Origin: Clostridia bacterium
GTDB lineage: Bacteria; Bacillota; Clostridia; Christensenellales; CAG-138
Direction of reading: 5' to 3'
Assembly: GCA_017619735.1 (NCBI GenBank)
Contig: JAFZRT010000038.1
Span: forward strand, 1-52,469
Length of the DNA stretch: 52,469 nucleotides
Positions 40,055 through 47,348 of this stretch are shown in pieces (within the stretch, counting starts at the first letter, position 1; each line of letters starts with the position of its first letter). The position numbers and the translations under genes were made by a program. The notes below the pieces were generated by a model, which saw only the letters and a program-made list of their open reading frames with translations, was not told the origin of the DNA and ran no database searches.

Positions 40055-40083
40055 ATTATATCATCTTTTGCGTGCAAAATCAA
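40055..40083 (-). promoter_or_regulatory. sigmaA promoter of the two-gene unknown operon
   Basis: Minus strand -35 TTGATT (40083-40078), 17-base spacer, perfect -10 TATAAT (40060-40055). Leader about 25 nt. Confidence 0.82.
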
Positions 40084-40116
40084 ACCCCGCACGCCCCCCG
40101 CCGGCGCGGCGCGGTA

Positions 40117-40145
40117 TTGCCAAAGCCCGCCCGCCATGGTATACT
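40117..40145 (+). promoter_or_regulatory. sigmaA promoter of the flavodiiron gene
   Basis: -35 TTGCCA (40117-40122), 17-base spacer, extended -10 TGG-TATACT (hexamer 40140-40145). Leader about 23 nt. Confidence 0.78.
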
Positions 40146-40174
40146 GTCATCGACAAAAAACAAAGGAGGCACCT

Positions 40175-42157
40175 ATGTACTGCACGAGAAAAGTGACCGA
40201 CGACCTCGTCTGGGTCGGCGGCAACGACCGCCGTCTCTCCGTATTCGAGGGCGTCTACAAATGCCCGGCGGGCGTTTCCTACAACTCCTACCTGCTGCTC
40301 GATGAAAAGACCGTCCTCATGGACACCGTCGACAGCTCCGTTTCGAAGGTCTTCTTCGAGAACCTCGACCACGAGCTCGCGGGGAGGCCCCTCGATTACG
40401 CGGTCGTTCAGCACATGGAGCCCGACCATTCCGCGACCCTCGCGGAGCTGCTCATGCGCCATCCGGAGACGACCGTCGTCGCCAATGCGAAGCTTATCAC
40501 CATGATCAAGCAGTATTTCGATATCGACCCGCGCTGCCTGACCGTCAAGGAGGGCGACGTGCTGGAGACCGGCGCCCACACGCTGACCTTCGTCATGGCG
40601 CCCATGGTGCACTGGCCGGAGGTCATGGTGACCTACGACGCGAAGGACGGCATACTCTTCTCCGCCGACGCCTTCGGCACGTTCGGCGCGATAAACGGCG
40701 CGATATTCGCCGACGAGGTCGATTTCGCCCGCGACTACATGGACGAGGCGAGGCGCTATTACTGCAACATCGTCGGCAAGTACGGCCCGCAGGTGCAGGC
40801 GCTGCTCAAGAAGGCCGCCGGGCTGAAGATCAGCATGATCTGCCCCCTGCACGGCTTCGTCTGGAGGACGGGCATCGGCGACATACTCGACAAGTACGTC
40901 AAGTGGTCCACCTACGAGCCGGAGGAGAAGGCCGCCGTCATCGCCTACGCCTCCGTCTACGGCAACACCGCGAACGCCGCCGAGATACTGGCCTGCCGCC
41001 TGCGCGAAAAGGGCGTGCCCGTATACATGTACGACGTGTCCATGACCACCGCCGACTACGTGATAGCCGCCGCCTTCCGCGCGAGCCATCTCGTGTTCGT
41101 CTCCACCACATACAACGCCGGCATATTCGTAAAGATGGAGGAGCTGCTGCACGACCTCGCCGCGCACAACATCCAGAACCGCCGCGTCGCCTTCATCGAG
41201 AACGGCACCTGGGCCGCGACCAGCGGCAAGCTCATGCGCTCCATTATGGAGAACTGCAAAAACATGACCTTCATCGACGAGACGGTGTCGCTCAAGTCCT
41301 CCGTCAAGCCCGATAAGCTCGCCGATATCGAGGCGCTCGCCGCGAAGATCGCGGAGGATTTCGCAAAGCCCGCCGCATACTCCCCCGCCGCTGCTGCGGA
41401 CGCGGAGGCGGCTGTCGACCCCGCGGCGTTCAACAAGCTCTCCTACGGCCTGTTCGTGCTCACCGCGCGCGACGGCGACGACCTGAACGGCTGCATAATC
41501 AACACCGCGCAGATGCTGACCGACAAGCCGAAGCGCATCACCATCGCCGTCAACAAGGCGAACCTCACGCACGATATGATAATGAAGACCGGCGTTTTCA
41601 ACGTGTCCGTGCTGACCGAGAGCGTGCCCATGGCGACCTTCGAGCATTTCGGCTTCCAGACCGGCAGGAACGTGCATAAGTTCCTCAGCTTCGAGGATTT
41701 CGACATCTCGAAGAACGGCCTGCCCTACATCACCGCGCACACCAACGCGTTCTTCTCCGCCCGCGTCACCGCCGCCGCCGACAACGGCACGCACACGCTA
41801 TTCACGGCGGAGGTCACCGAGGCGCAGACCCTCTCCTCCGAGCCGTCCGTCACCTACGCTTACTACTTCGCGCACATCAAGCCCAAAAAGCCCGCGGTGC
41901 CCGAAGCGAAGGCCGGCTTCGTCTGCAAGACCTGCGGCTACGTGTACGAGGGCGACTCCCTGCCCGAGGACTTCGTCTGCCCCATCTGCAAGCACGGGCC
42001 GGAGGATTTCGAGCGCATAGTCCCCGCCGAGCCGCCCAAGGGCCACAAATGGGTCTGCGAGATCTGCGGCTACGAGTACGAGGGCGAGGAGCTTCCCGCC
42101 GACTTCGTCTGCCCGCTGTGCAAGCACGGCGCCGAGGATTTCAAACAGGTATACTGA
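40175..42157 (+). CDS. Flavodiiron protein with flavin reductase domain and two tandem rubredoxins
   Basis: A 660-residue multidomain oxidase that reduces O2 to water and/or NO to N2O, protecting an anaerobe. Residues 1-250: metallo-beta-lactamase-like diiron core with all ligands at standard positions (His80, Glu82, Asp84, His146, Asp165, His226; HMEPDH, VHWPEV, SADAFGTFG, CPLHGF). Residues 253-395: flavodoxin domain (IAYASVYGNTANAAEIL) for FMN. Residues 415-570: FMN-binding split-barrel flavin reductase domain. Then two rubredoxins: Cys584, 587, 602, 605 and Cys628, 631, 646, 649. ATG 40175 follows AAAGGAGG by six bases. Electrons may pass from NAD(P)H through the reductase domain and rubredoxins to the diiron site within one chain (inference). 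Confidence 0.95.
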   Translation: MYCTRKVTDDLVWVGGNDRRLSVFEGVYKCPAGVSYNSYLLLDEKTVLMDTVDSSVSKVFFENLDHELAGRPLDYAVVQHMEPDHSATLAELLMRHPETTVVANAKLITMIKQYFDIDPRCLTVKEGDVLETGAHTLTFVMAPMVHWPEVMVTYDAKDGILFSADAFGTFGAINGAIFADEVDFARDYMDEARRYYCNIVGKYGPQVQALLKKAAGLKISMICPLHGFVWRTGIGDILDKYVKWSTYEPEEKAAVIAYASVYGNTANAAEILACRLREKGVPVYMYDVSMTTADYVIAAAFRASHLVFVSTTYNAGIFVKMEELLHDLAAHNIQNRRVAFIENGTWAATSGKLMRSIMENCKNMTFIDETVSLKSSVKPDKLADIEALAAKIAEDFAKPAAYSPAAAADAEAAVDPAAFNKLSYGLFVLTARDGDDLNGCIINTAQMLTDKPKRITIAVNKANLTHDMIMKTGVFNVSVLTESVPMATFEHFGFQTGRNVHKFLSFEDFDISKNGLPYITAHTNAFFSARVTAAADNGTHTLFTAEVTEAQTLSSEPSVTYAYYFAHIKPKKPAVPEAKAGFVCKTCGYVYEGDSLPEDFVCPICKHGPEDFERIVPAEPPKGHKWVCEICGYEYEGEELPADFVCPLCKHGAEDFKQVY

Positions 42158-42181
42158 TATCCGGCCGCCGGCCGGAGATAC

Positions 42182-42210
42182 AAAGAAGGGATCCGAAGGA
42201 TCCCTTCTTT
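42182..42210. terminator. Bidirectional terminator between the flavodiiron and portal genes
   Basis: AAAGAAGGGATCC (42182-42194) pairs perfectly with GGATCCCTTCTTT (42198-42210); TTTC follows on plus. The minus-strand T tract is inside the stem end. It marks the left limit of the phage cassette. Confidence 0.9.
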
Positions 42211-42218
42211 TTTCATAC

Positions 42219-43781
42219 TTATCCGACGTCCGACGGCTCCGCTCCAGAGCTCTTCATGAGGCTCTTCGCCTGCTCCTTGCCCTCGAAGACTATGAGCTCG
42301 AGCCCGACCTCGGGGGTTATCATTCCGGTCTCGACGAGGCGGAAAACGGTGTCGTTGTGCGCGATGGCGGAGAAGCCGCTCTCCTTCTGCACCTTGACGG
42401 TGACCCTGATGGAGATGGGCATGTCCTCCGAGTTCATTATCTCGCGCGCGGCCCTGTCGGCGTTCGCGGCGCCCTCCGGATCGGCGCGGTCGATGTAGGT
42501 CTTTATGCAGCGCAGGCCCAGCGCGAACTCGCGCTCGAGCTCCAGCTCCTGCTCGACTGCCCTGCGGAATGCCGAATGCAGGCTCTTGGCCGCCATTCGC
42601 GCCCTCTTGGAGGACTTCTCCTGCAGCGCGGATATCGCGGTGCCGCTCGTCACGCCGTAATTCGTCATACCGCGCGACCATTCGTTGGCGCCGGATTCCT
42701 CCTTTATCGACCCGCGCATGTCGGCGATGTACTGGATGAGGTAGGCGGGCAGCGGCGCCGTCTGGAACCAGGTGACGCCCGAAAGGCTGTCGCCCTTGTG
42801 CACCTCCTTCGACCAGTCGGCGAGGTCGTCCGCGTCGAAACCGGACGCGCCGGTCAGCAGCAGCTTGTTGTGCGAGGCCAGCAGCGCGTTCTTCATCACC
42901 ACCTGATCGAGCTTGTCGGAGTAGAGCTGGCTCGTCTCGAACATGTCGACGAGGCCGTAGCCCAGGCACGAGCCCTTCCGCGGGAAGAGCGCCGTCACCA
43001 CGAAGGGGTACCTGCCGTGGCGGTACACGCCCTCCGGGAACTCCTTCCGGCTGTCCTCCAGCACGACTCCGCCCGCCATGCGTACCATGTGCACGGAGTA
43101 TTTGTCCCTCTTCGCGTCGTAGGTCCTCTGCCAGCATTCGATGAGCATTATGCTCCTTTCGAAGCGCGGCACGAGCAGGCCGTCGCCGTCGGTGTCGAGG
43201 TACAGCCCGTCGTCGGAGAGCTCCTCCGCCTGCTTGGGGTAGTGGTCGCGGAACCAGTCGCGGGTGCGGCGCGTGTACTTGAATACCGCCCTGCCGTCGC
43301 CGATGTCGGTGACGAGCGGGTCGAAGAGCACCGAGCCGACGTCCACGTGGCGTATGAAGGCCGAGCCCATCCCGCCCGCGGCGGAGGGGTCGTAGCCGAT
43401 CTCCTGCACGGCATAGCCGCATACCAGAAGATCGTGCGTGACCTTCCTGTACTCCTCGTCGTAGGAGCAGTTGAGGTGATCCTCGCGGATCACGCGGGTC
43501 AGCGTCTCCGCAAGCTCCGCGTATTCCGCCGCGTCGGCGGTGATGACCGCCTCCGGCACGTATTCGTCGAGGTCGGCCCTGACGTTCTCTATCGCGCTGT
43601 GTATGACGGGCGTCACGGGCCTCGGCTCCATAGCGTCGGACTTCGGCACGCCGTACCAGTGATCGCCGCGGTAGATCCTTTCGCAGCGGTCAATACGCGC
43701 CCTCTCGCCCGCATACGCTTCGTAAAACTCTCGGAACAGCTCGTAAAGGGGAGCCGCCTCCTGGGTGTAAGTGTTGTTCAA
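42219..43781 (-). CDS. Phage portal protein (P22-like)
   Basis: A 520-residue portal, the dodecameric ring through which DNA enters and leaves the capsid. Features: an early RGDHWYG motif, PVTPVIHSAIENVRADLDEY, HVDVGSVLFDPLVTDI, VYRHGRYPFVV and the long central helix region around FETSQLYSDKLDQVVMKNAL; the length and order resemble podovirus P22-type portals found in Firmicutes prophages. The start is probably TTG 43781 with AAGGA upstream, because no in-frame ATG precedes a conserved segment. It lies 37 bases after TerL and is the last gene of the cassette. No head-maturation protease follows. Confidence 0.85.
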   Translation of the reverse strand: MNNTYTQEAAPLYELFREFYEAYAGERARIDRCERIYRGDHWYGVPKSDAMEPRPVTPVIHSAIENVRADLDEYVPEAVITADAAEYAELAETLTRVIREDHLNCSYDEEYRKVTHDLLVCGYAVQEIGYDPSAAGGMGSAFIRHVDVGSVLFDPLVTDIGDGRAVFKYTRRTRDWFRDHYPKQAEELSDDGLYLDTDGDGLLVPRFERSIMLIECWQRTYDAKRDKYSVHMVRMAGGVVLEDSRKEFPEGVYRHGRYPFVVTALFPRKGSCLGYGLVDMFETSQLYSDKLDQVVMKNALLASHNKLLLTGASGFDADDLADWSKEVHKGDSLSGVTWFQTAPLPAYLIQYIADMRGSIKEESGANEWSRGMTNYGVTSGTAISALQEKSSKRARMAAKSLHSAFRRAVEQELELEREFALGLRCIKTYIDRADPEGAANADRAAREIMNSEDMPISIRVTVKVQKESGFSAIAHNDTVFRLVETGMITPEVGLELIVFEGKEQAKSLMKSSGAEPSDVG

Positions 43782-43818
43782 ATCCTTGTCCTTGCCTTTC
43801 TTTATTAGTTCCCGCCCG

Positions 43819-45162
43819 CTATATGCTCATGTAGCCGTCCCGTCTTTGGGGGCGCATGCCGAGCGGGTCGAACGCGCGCATGGAGCGCTCGTCCTTCGCC
43901 TTCGCCGCATGCGGGCGCGACATGAGCCCGTACCGCAGCGCCTCCGGCGCGTGATCCTCCCCGTCGGCGGCGTCCTCGCGGTTCCTCTCGTCGTACTGCA
44001 GCGCGGGCAGGGTCCTTATGAGGTTCGCGCAGTCCGAAAAGCATTTCCAGCGCGGCTCGCCGTCCGCCTGAGGCGCGAGGTAGTCCCTCACCCTCTGCCA
44101 TCCGGCGACGCGGCTGCTGTCCGCGGGGATCATGCCGAGCCCGCTCTTCATGAAAAGCTCCGCCAGCGTCTCCCCCTCGAAGCCGCCCTTCGCGGCGAGC
44201 ATCGCACCGCGGTTCTGCCACAGATCGGGGGAGGCGACCGTGTAGGCGATCTGCTCGTCCCCCGTCATGTCCTTCACCATGCGGGCGACCTCGTCCGGCC
44301 GCGTCTCGCGCACGTAGAGCTCGCGGTAGGTCACGACCCGTCCTTCGGGATCGACCGCGTGCCACAGCACGCAGCACGGGTCGTTGTAGCCCCAGTCCAT
44401 CGAGCGGAAGCGCCGGTAATAGTCGGGTATCGCATACGGCGCGACTACGTGCCTCTGGCGGGAGAACTCCCGGAAGTACTGCCCCGCGTGCACGTCCCAG
44501 TCGCCGTCGAGGTGCGCCCGCCGCAGCTCCTCCGGCAGGGCCATGAGCTGCTTGACGTAGCCCGGATCGGCGGTCAGCAGCACCTTGTTGTCCCACACCC
44601 GCGCGGGGATGAAGGCGTAATCGTCGGGATCCTCGTCCTCGCGGAACTGGCGGTCGATGAAGAGGCGCTTCACCCACGCGTGGCCCACATTGCCCGGGTT
44701 GCAGGTGTAGTACATGCGCGGGCTGAAGCCGGGCACGGCGGTACGGTTGCAGGTCGCAAGGAACTGCTGCTGCTCTTCCGTGAAATGCGTTGCCTCCTCC
44801 ATGCCGATCACGGCGTATTCCTGCCCCTGGTACTGATACACGTCCGCCAGGGAATCGCAGTAGCCGAGCTTTATCCTCGACCCGTTGGGAAAATCGAAAA
44901 CGTGCTCCGTCGCGTTGTAGTCGGCGAAGCCGTACAGCTCCTTAAGAAGCGGCAGTATATGGTTCTCGCGCAGCTCCGGGAGCGTGCGCCTCAAAAGCAG
45001 TATGTTGAGGCCGTCGTAATTGGCCGCGAGCAGCACGAGCTTGCGCCGCATGGCCCAGCTCTTGCCGCCGCCCCTCGCCCCGCCGTAGGCCGTGTGCCTC
45101 GCCCGCGACAGGAAGAACTCCCTCTGCCGCGGGTTGGGCTCGCCGTTGAGTGTCAGCTGCAT
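43819..45162 (-). CDS. Phage terminase large subunit
   Basis: A 447-residue TerL, the packaging motor and nuclease. N-terminal ATPase: Walker A in YGGARGGGKSW (about residues 26-36), Walker B-like YAVIGMEEATHF, coupling motif CNPGN. C-terminal RNase H-like nuclease: SMDWGYNDP, VASPDLW and the final acidic DHAPEALRYGLMS. ATG 45162 (MQLTLNGEPNPRQ) is preferred; the longer frame from 45222 runs over the promoter of the divergent EamA gene and lacks a ribosome site. AAAGGA lies 12 bases before 45162. No small terminase gene is recognisable: the expected place is occupied by the EamA gene. Confidence 0.92.
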   Translation of the reverse strand: MQLTLNGEPNPRQREFFLSRARHTAYGGARGGGKSWAMRRKLVLLAANYDGLNILLLRRTLPELRENHILPLLKELYGFADYNATEHVFDFPNGSRIKLGYCDSLADVYQYQGQEYAVIGMEEATHFTEEQQQFLATCNRTAVPGFSPRMYYTCNPGNVGHAWVKRLFIDRQFREDEDPDDYAFIPARVWDNKVLLTADPGYVKQLMALPEELRRAHLDGDWDVHAGQYFREFSRQRHVVAPYAIPDYYRRFRSMDWGYNDPCCVLWHAVDPEGRVVTYRELYVRETRPDEVARMVKDMTGDEQIAYTVASPDLWQNRGAMLAAKGGFEGETLAELFMKSGLGMIPADSSRVAGWQRVRDYLAPQADGEPRWKCFSDCANLIRTLPALQYDERNREDAADGEDHAPEALRYGLMSRPHAAKAKDERSMRAFDPLGMRPQRRDGYMSI

Positions 45163-45193
45163 AAGTCGTTCAAGTCCTTTCTCGTGTTCCTTC

Positions 45194-45222
45194 TTGAAAT
45201 GGGGGCGCTTTTGCTGTATCAT
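45194..45222 (+). promoter_or_regulatory. sigmaA promoter of the EamA transporter gene
   Basis: -35 TTGAAA (45194-45199), 17-base spacer, -10 TATCAT (45217-45222). Leader about 22 nt. It overlaps the N-terminal extension that a longer TerL would need. Confidence 0.7.
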
Positions 45223-45249
45223 AGAGCCGAAGTCCGGGAGGCATTTTCA

Positions 45250-46227
45250 ATGACGTCCGCAAAGAGCAAAAGCATAAAGGGTATAATCTTCGTAGTGCTC
45301 GCATCCATGTGCTACGGCATAACCCCCATACTCTCCAACACCGCCCTGAAGGGCGGCCTGCCGGCGGATTTCCTCGCGCGGTTCCCCGGCTTTCCCCGGG
45401 TCATGCTGCTGGATCCCGCCAACGCCATGCCCAACGAATCCGTCGTCGGCTTCGGCATGGCCATCGCCTGCGTGCTTTCGCTCCTCGCCTGCCTCGTCCG
45501 CGGCGGCAGTCTTAAGGTCAGCGGGCGGCAGGCGCTGGAGCTCTCCCTTTTCGGGGGAGGCGGCTTCACGGCGACCATGCTGCTCATCTCCTACGCGTAT
45601 CTGTCGATACCCGCGGGCATGACGATAGTGCTCAATTTCACCTACCCCCTGATAGTCGCGGTGATCTCCGCGCTGTTCTTCAAGGATAAGCTCAGGCCCC
45701 TCGGCCTGCTGGCGCTCGCATTGGCTATCGCCGGCGTCGCGCTCATATCCGGCGCGGCGGGCTCCGGAGGAGCCGCGCTGGGGACGGATCCCGCGTTGGG
45801 CATACCGCTCGCGCTGCTCTCGGGCCTCGCCTACGCCGTGTATTTCCTTGCGGGGAGGCACGCCTCCTACCGCGATCTGGAGACCTCCTGCGCGAACGTC
45901 TACATCACCGGCTCCGCCGCGCTGATCTGCTTTGCGGTGGCGATAGCCGCGCGCCGCTTCCGTCTGCCGCCCAACTGGTTCATATGGCTCGTCCTGCTGT
46001 CGAGCGGCATACTGGGCTACATGGTCGGCCTGCGCCTGCTCCTTATGGGCATACGCCTGCTCGGCTCCGTTACGGCCTCCGCGCTCAACACGCTCGAGCC
46101 GGTTTTCGCCTCGGTAACGAGCATGCTCGTTTTCGGCGAGCTGATGACCCCGGTCAAGGCCGCGGGCGCCGGGCTCGTGCTGATAGGCGCGCTGCTGTCG
46201 ATACTCGCCATGAAGCGGCGGGAGTGA
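45250..46227 (+). CDS. EamA/DMT family transporter
   Basis: A 325-residue membrane protein with ten predicted helices in two EamA halves (N-half about 10-155, C-half about 180-320). Typical features are the N-terminal GIIFVVLASMCYGITPILS, PAGMTIVLNFTYPLIVAVIS at the end of the first half and SALNTLEPVFASVTSMLVFGE in the second. Such transporters export amino acids or other metabolites. GGGAGG lies seven bases before ATG 45250. The gene is opposite to all eight phage genes, between TerL and holin, with its own promoter and terminator. It is either a cargo gene or a host gene that a rearrangement placed here. Base composition equals that of its neighbours. Confidence 0.92.
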   Translation: MTSAKSKSIKGIIFVVLASMCYGITPILSNTALKGGLPADFLARFPGFPRVMLLDPANAMPNESVVGFGMAIACVLSLLACLVRGGSLKVSGRQALELSLFGGGGFTATMLLISYAYLSIPAGMTIVLNFTYPLIVAVISALFFKDKLRPLGLLALALAIAGVALISGAAGSGGAALGTDPALGIPLALLSGLAYAVYFLAGRHASYRDLETSCANVYITGSAALICFAVAIAARRFRLPPNWFIWLVLLSSGILGYMVGLRLLLMGIRLLGSVTASALNTLEPVFASVTSMLVFGELMTPVKAAGAGLVLIGALLSILAMKRRE

Positions 46228-46240
46228 GCCCCGCATTTTC

Positions 46241-46257
46241 AAGCCCCGACGGGGCTT
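46241..46257 (+). terminator. Terminator of the EamA gene
   Basis: AAGCCCC and GGGGCTT with loop GAC, followed by TTTTT. No T tract on the minus side, so phage transcription may pass through antisense to EamA. Confidence 0.9.
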
Positions 46258-46260
46258 TTT

Positions 46261-46527
46261 TTATTCCCTTATCGCGTCGAACGCTCCGTTGGCCGCAAGC
46301 GCCACCGCCGCGGCGTTGATGAACGCCATCACCGCGTCGCGCCAGGTCAGGCCGGTCATCACGAAGGTCGCCGCGAGTATCATCACGAGCGCCGTGAAGT
46401 AGCTCAGCACCCTTGCCGGCACGCGGGAGACGAACGGTATCTCCTTCAAAAACTGCGTGACGAGGGTCGTCGCGAGGGTCGCTCCGGAGTAGGTCATGAG
46501 CGTCTGCCATGTGAAAAAGCTTTCCAT
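46261..46527 (-). CDS. Putative phage holin / small membrane protein
   Basis: An 88-residue protein with two predicted membrane helices (about 38-60, VLSYFTALVMILAATFVMTGL, given in part as VLSYFTALVMILAATF; and about 64-82, AVMAFINAAAVALAA). Size, helix number and position directly after the endolysin gene fit a holin. The N-terminal helix region (LMTYSGATLATTLVTQFLKEI) may be a further amphipathic segment. Sequence alone does not prove pore formation. It starts 11 bases past the endolysin stop. Confidence 0.65.
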   Translation of the reverse strand: MESFFTWQTLMTYSGATLATTLVTQFLKEIPFVSRVPARVLSYFTALVMILAATFVMTGLTWRDAVMAFINAAAVALAANGAFDAIRE

Positions 46528-46537
46528 GCCGCGCCCC

Positions 46538-47287
46538 TCACACCGCCGCGTGGCGGGAGACGAACTCCCTGACGCCGCTCATGGTGATCCTGCCGCAGCG
46601 GCCGTCCGGCGCGCCGCAGTAGTAGCCGAGGGCGTTGAGCGCCTTCTGCAGATGCATTATGTGCTCGCCCTGTATCATGGGGGACTTCACCGCGAGCACC
46701 ACCGGCTCGTCGCGATACTCCCTGTCGTAGGAGAGCTTCTGCGTGACGAGCCCCCTGTGCGTCCACGGGCGCTCGGAAAGGCGGGTCACCACCACGCCGA
46801 ACCTTATCCCGCGGGCCTCCACTGCGAGGGGCTCCCCGTTCTCGAAGCCGCAGATGAAGCCGACGTGGCTCATGCGGCCATCCGAGTTGCGGAAGAACAC
46901 CGCCTCGCCTATCTCGAAGGGCCTTTCGATGTCGTCTATCGCGCCCCTTTCCGTGCACCACGCGCTGTAACAGTAGTTCGCGGTGACGTCCGTGCCGAGG
47001 AAGCTGTCGAGCAGCCCCTGACAGTCCGCGGCGCGGCGGCGGAGCGCGGCCCAGTTCTCGGTCGCAGTGGCGAACGCCTCCCGCGACCAGCCCTTTTTGC
47101 TGTAAAAATGCTCGTATCTCTCATCGAGCAGCGCCTGCGTGACCCTCGCCCCGGTGGTGCCGTAGAGGTATTCCCAGGGGTCGGAGCCGCATTCGTCTAT
47201 GCCTATGGGGAGCTTGGCTCCCTCGGGTATGCTTTCCCTTTTCGCGTGAGTGAGCGCGAATACAATAAAATCGACTGCGTTCTTCAT
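46538..47287 (-). CDS. Phage endolysin: NlpC/P60-like with peptidoglycan-binding domain
   Basis: A 249-residue protein. The N-terminal domain resembles NlpC/P60 cysteine peptidases: Cys89 in AADCQGLLDSF, His141 in MSHVGFICGF and the following AVEARGIRFGVVVT. The usual DCSG is DCQG here. The C-terminal domain (about 203-246; MIQGEHIMHLQKALNALGYY, DGRCGRITMSGVREF) is a PG_binding_1 domain. No signal peptide, consistent with export through a holin. AAGGA lies close to the ATG. It precedes the putative holin, completing a lysis pair. Confidence 0.85.
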   Translation of the reverse strand: MKNAVDFIVFALTHAKRESIPEGAKLPIGIDECGSDPWEYLYGTTGARVTQALLDERYEHFYSKKGWSREAFATATENWAALRRRAADCQGLLDSFLGTDVTANYCYSAWCTERGAIDDIERPFEIGEAVFFRNSDGRMSHVGFICGFENGEPLAVEARGIRFGVVVTRLSERPWTHRGLVTQKLSYDREYRDEPVVLAVKSPMIQGEHIMHLQKALNALGYYCGAPDGRCGRITMSGVREFVSRHAAV

Positions 47288-47348
47288 TTCGTCCTTCTCT
47301 TCTCGCTTTTCTTCTCAAATCCCATACAGTCAACACGAAAAAAACGCG

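Noticed and set aside
43771..45249. Plus-strand frame running into the EamA transporter, suggesting an N-terminal extension of about 490 residues
   Set aside because: That part is antisense to portal and TerL; a promoter at 45194-45222 and a ribosome site place the start at 45250.
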